NCBI GenBank assembly: GCA_051453625.1 | Contig: JBOZIK010000001.1 | Span: 183,142,193 to 183,177,711, forward strand | DNA length: 35,519 bases | Direction of reading: 5' to 3' | Source of the DNA: Welwitschia mirabilis | Taxonomy: Eukaryota > Gnetophyta > Gnetopsida > Welwitschiales | Part shown: in pieces, positions 33,466 to 35,519 of the stretch | Layout of the letters: every line of letters begins with the position of its first letter | Numbering within the stretch: the stretch's first letter is position 1 | The notes under the pieces: model-generated | The model's input: the letters and a program-made list of their open reading frames with translations, nothing else | Databases searched by the model: none | What the model was told of the DNA's origin: nothing | Translations under genes and position numbers: made by a program

Positions 33466-33615
33466 TCAGACTTTTAAGGGGTTGATCAGACGGAATGAAG
33501 GTAAAATTTTTTAGTCATTATGTATTTATTATGTAGCTGTTAAGTAGCTATTTTCTAGCCATTTATAACCATTGAAGGTACATTTCAAATGTAATAAACC
33601 CTAAAAGCCTTCCAA

Positions 33616-33623
33616 TATAAATA
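33616..33623 (+). promoter_or_regulatory. TATA box of copia LTR B
   Basis: TATAAATA followed by GTCAAGAG lies downstream of the motif array, in the same relative position as in LTR A. Confidence 0.6.
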
Positions 33624-33648
33624 GTCAAGAGATAGATGAATATACAAT

Positions 33649-34646
33649 NNNNNNNNNNNNNNNNNNNNNNNNNNNNNNNNNNNNNNNNNNNNNNNNNNNN
33701 NNNNNNNNNNNNNNNNNNNNNNNNNNNNNNNNNNNNNNNNNNNNNNNNNNNNNNNNNNNNNNNNNNNNNNNNNNNNNNNNNNNNNNNNNNNNNNNNNNNN
33801 NNNNNNNNNNNNNNNNNNNNNNNNNNNNNNNNNNNNNNNNNNNNNNNNNNNNNNNNNNNNNNNNNNNNNNNNNNNNNNNNNNNNNNNNNNNNNNNNNNNN
33901 NNNNNNNNNNNNNNNNNNNNNNNNNNNNNNNNNNNNNNNNNNNNNNNNNNNNNNNNNNNNNNNNNNNNNNNNNNNNNNNNNNNNNNNNNNNNNNNNNNNN
34001 NNNNNNNNNNNNNNNNNNNNNNNNNNNNNNNNNNNNNNNNNNNNNNNNNNNNNNNNNNNNNNNNNNNNNNNNNNNNNNNNNNNNNNNNNNNNNNNNNNNN
34101 NNNNNNNNNNNNNNNNNNNNNNNNNNNNNNNNNNNNNNNNNNNNNNNNNNNNNNNNNNNNNNNNNNNNNNNNNNNNNNNNNNNNNNNNNNNNNNNNNNNN
34201 NNNNNNNNNNNNNNNNNNNNNNNNNNNNNNNNNNNNNNNNNNNNNNNNNNNNNNNNNNNNNNNNNNNNNNNNNNNNNNNNNNNNNNNNNNNNNNNNNNNN
34301 NNNNNNNNNNNNNNNNNNNNNNNNNNNNNNNNNNNNNNNNNNNNNNNNNNNNNNNNNNNNNNNNNNNNNNNNNNNNNNNNNNNNNNNNNNNNNNNNNNNN
34401 NNNNNNNNNNNNNNNNNNNNNNNNNNNNNNNNNNNNNNNNNNNNNNNNNNNNNNNNNNNNNNNNNNNNNNNNNNNNNNNNNNNNNNNNNNNNNNNNNNNN
34501 NNNNNNNNNNNNNNNNNNNNNNNNNNNNNNNNNNNNNNNNNNNNNNNNNNNNNNNNNNNNNNNNNNNNNNNNNNNNNNNNNNNNNNNNNNNNNNNNNNNN
34601 NNNNNNNNNNNNNNNNNNNNNNNNNNNNNNNNNNNNNNNNNNNNNN
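33649..34646. other. Assembly gap, 998 N
   Basis: This is a sized gap inside copia LTR B, between its TATA box and its 3' end. Long open frames drawn across it are artefacts. Confidence 0.98.
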
Positions 34647-34835
34647 ATCCATTTGGTATTTTTATGCTTTCAGTCATTATTTCTTTTCTTCTATTATTTT
34701 TCTATTTCATGCACATTTGGATTAGATAATTATTGTATGCAAGTTTTATTTAAGATTTGATTCATTTAAAATATTGTGTTTTATATTTTTAAAGAACCTA
34801 TTCATTCCTCCTCTAGGATTCTCGATCCTATCATT

Positions 34836-34847
34836 TAGTATTAGAGC
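34836..34847 (+). other. Primer-binding site, element B
   Basis: TAGTATTAGAGC differs from TGGTATCAGAGC by one G-to-A and one C-to-T change. It follows the LTR end after 2 bp, as in element A. Confidence 0.85.
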
Positions 34848-34898
34848 TAAGTTAATTCTTCTTTAGATTTTAATTAATCTTAATCTTAAAACCTTAAA

Positions 34899-35519
34899 AT
34901 GAGTAATCTATNNNNNNNNNNNNNNNNNNNNNNNNNNNNNNNNNNNNNNNNNNNNNNNNNNNNNNNNNNNNNNNNNNNNNNNNNNNNNNNNNNNNNNNNN
35001 NNNNNNNNNNNNNNNNNNNNNNNNNNNNNNNNNNNNNNNNNNNNNNNNNNNNNNNNNNNNNNNNNNNNNNNNNNNNNNNNNNNNNNNNNNNNNNNNNNNN
35101 NNNNNNNNNNNNNNNNNNNNNNNNNNNNNNNNNNNNNNNNNNNNNNNNNNNNNNNNNNNNNNNNNNNNNNNNNNNNNNNNNNNNNNNNNNNNNNNNNNNN
35201 NNNNNNNNNNNNNNNNNNNNNNNNNNNNNNNNNNNNNNNNNNNNNNNNNNNNNNNNNNNNNNNNNNNNNNNNNNNGTAAAACTTCAGATGCTTATTTCAA
35301 AATTTGAGATATCCATATGAATGAAGAAGAGACCTTGCAGGAATTCTTTGCTAGACTCACTGACATTGTAAACTCTATGGTAAGCCTTGGATAATACTTG
35401 GATAAAGGAAAGGTGATAAGAAAAGTATTGAGATCCCTGCTCAAGAGATTCGAACCAAAGGTCACAGCCATCAAAGAAATAAAAAACATAAATGCAATAG
35501 CACTAGAATAACTACAAGA
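34899..35519 (+). pseudogene. gag of copia element B (UBN2-type domain), partial
   Basis: The ATG at 34899 (MSNL) after the PBS is the probable gag start, but a 364-N gap (34912-35275) hides most of the N-terminal half. After the gap the frames read KLQMLISKFE, a one-base shift near 35316, MNEEETLQEFFARLTDIVNS and SLG, then a stop and YLDKGKVIRKVLRSLLKRFE. PKVTAIKEIKNINAIALE follows, and the sequence runs off the right edge. This is the plant copia Gag UBN2 pattern (LxxxFExxxMxExExIxxFxxRxxxIxNxxxxLG, KxxRKxLRSLPxRFxxKVTAIEExxDxxxxxxxEL). Stops at expected Gln or Glu codons and the frameshift show it is inactive. Confidence 0.88.
34912..35275. other. Assembly gap, 364 N
   Basis: This is a sized gap inside the gag of copia element B, beginning 13 bp after its start codon. 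Confidence 0.98.

Larger units (their letters stand above)
31385..33494 (+). repeat. Dispersed GGGGTYGAYYRGAY motif array in copia LTRs
   Basis: The 14-bp motif occurs more than 20 times in the two LTRs. Examples are at 31451, 31471, 31517, 31537, 31664, 32614, 33055, 33110, 33228, 33375 and 33478. Spacers range from about 6 to 40 bp and are not conserved. Forms with GTCGAC at the centre appear mainly in LTR B. C/T and G/A alternation at fixed positions suggests decay of a GGGGTCGACCGGAC-like parent. All copies lie upstream of the TATA boxes. Function is unknown. Confidence 0.9.
32463..34833 (+). mobile_element. 5' LTR of Ty1/copia element B (SIRE-like), with two gaps
   Basis: It starts TGTTTTTTTAATTGATATTA, aligned with LTR A from AATTGATATTAAACTAA onward. 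It ends CTCGATCCTATCA, 2 bp before a PBS, giving proper TG...CA ends. Inside are more than a dozen GGGGTYGAYYRGAY motifs, a duplicated block around the 100-N gap (32707-32806), a 139-bp tandem duplication (33190-33465), a TATA box at 33616-33623 and a 998-N gap (33649-34646). The apparent length of about 2.4 kb is unreliable because of the gaps and the possible false duplication. The 5-bp target would be the bases just before 32463. Confidence 0.78.

Noticed and set aside
33585-34760. Long open frames of more than 340 codons on both strands
   Set aside because: They consist almost wholly of N from the 998-N gap; the same applies to 29440-30237, 34899-35279 and the frames around 280-379.
1-35519. 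CRISPR array, bacterial operons or phage genes
   Set aside because: No regular repeat-spacer array, no Shine-Dalgarno-linked gene series and no phage proteins; all content is plant nuclear in character.

Overview
The window looks like transposon-rich, very AT-rich nuclear DNA of a flowering plant, probably heterochromatic or intergenic. I base this on decayed plant-type LTR retrotransposons of both superfamilies, a plant L1-type LINE whose ORF1 carries a DUF4283-like domain, tRNA-derived SINE-like copies, and a decayed plant-like MOCS3/CNX5 pseudogene. Scaffold gaps are present: two of exactly 100 N and three of other sizes. I cannot name the species. No intact host gene was recognised, and almost every coding-like stretch carries stops and frameshifts.

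Layout, left to right. (1) 1-245: minus-strand gag fragment of a Ty3/gypsy element that runs off the left edge, followed by a gap and an AC microsatellite. (2) About 0.46-5.1 kb: AT-rich DNA with no recognisable gene. (3) About 5.1-11.45 kb: a badly decayed plus-strand Ty3/gypsy element with gag, protease, RT, RNase H, a second RNase H and integrase in that order, as in the Tat group. No LTR pair could be recognised. (4) 11.45-13.9 kb: AT-rich DNA. (5) 13.9-16.0 kb: a less AT-rich segment with three 29-bp tandem repeats lying against a minus-strand TATA box, possibly an old LTR or promoter. (6) About 16.0-21.25 kb: a nearly full-length minus-strand LINE (ORF1, endonuclease, RT, zf-RVT), preceded by a possible 5' UTR rich in CATGCA motifs. 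(7) 21.9-23.1 kb: two diverged SINE-like copies. (8) 25.2-25.6 kb: a minus-strand fragment with an Armadillo-like helical pattern. (9) 26.7-26.85 kb: two short tandem duplications. (10) 27.27-27.81 kb: a pseudogene of the molybdenum-cofactor/URM1 activating enzyme MOCS3/UBA4 (plant CNX5), abutting a minus-strand degenerate ORF. (11) 31.24-35.5 kb: two related Ty1/copia elements of SIRE-like type. The second begins inside the gag of the first, and their LTRs are filled with a GGGGTYGAYYRGAY motif.

No genes here work together as a pathway. The window is best read as layered insertions. Many inactivating changes look like C-to-T or G-to-A transitions (Trp to stop, Gln to stop, Cys to Tyr, Glu to Lys), as expected from long-term cytosine methylation and deamination. 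I found no convincing undescribed biological system. The most unusual items are the CNX5 pseudogene, the reiterated LTR motif and the repeat-plus-TATA arrangement at 14.8 kb.
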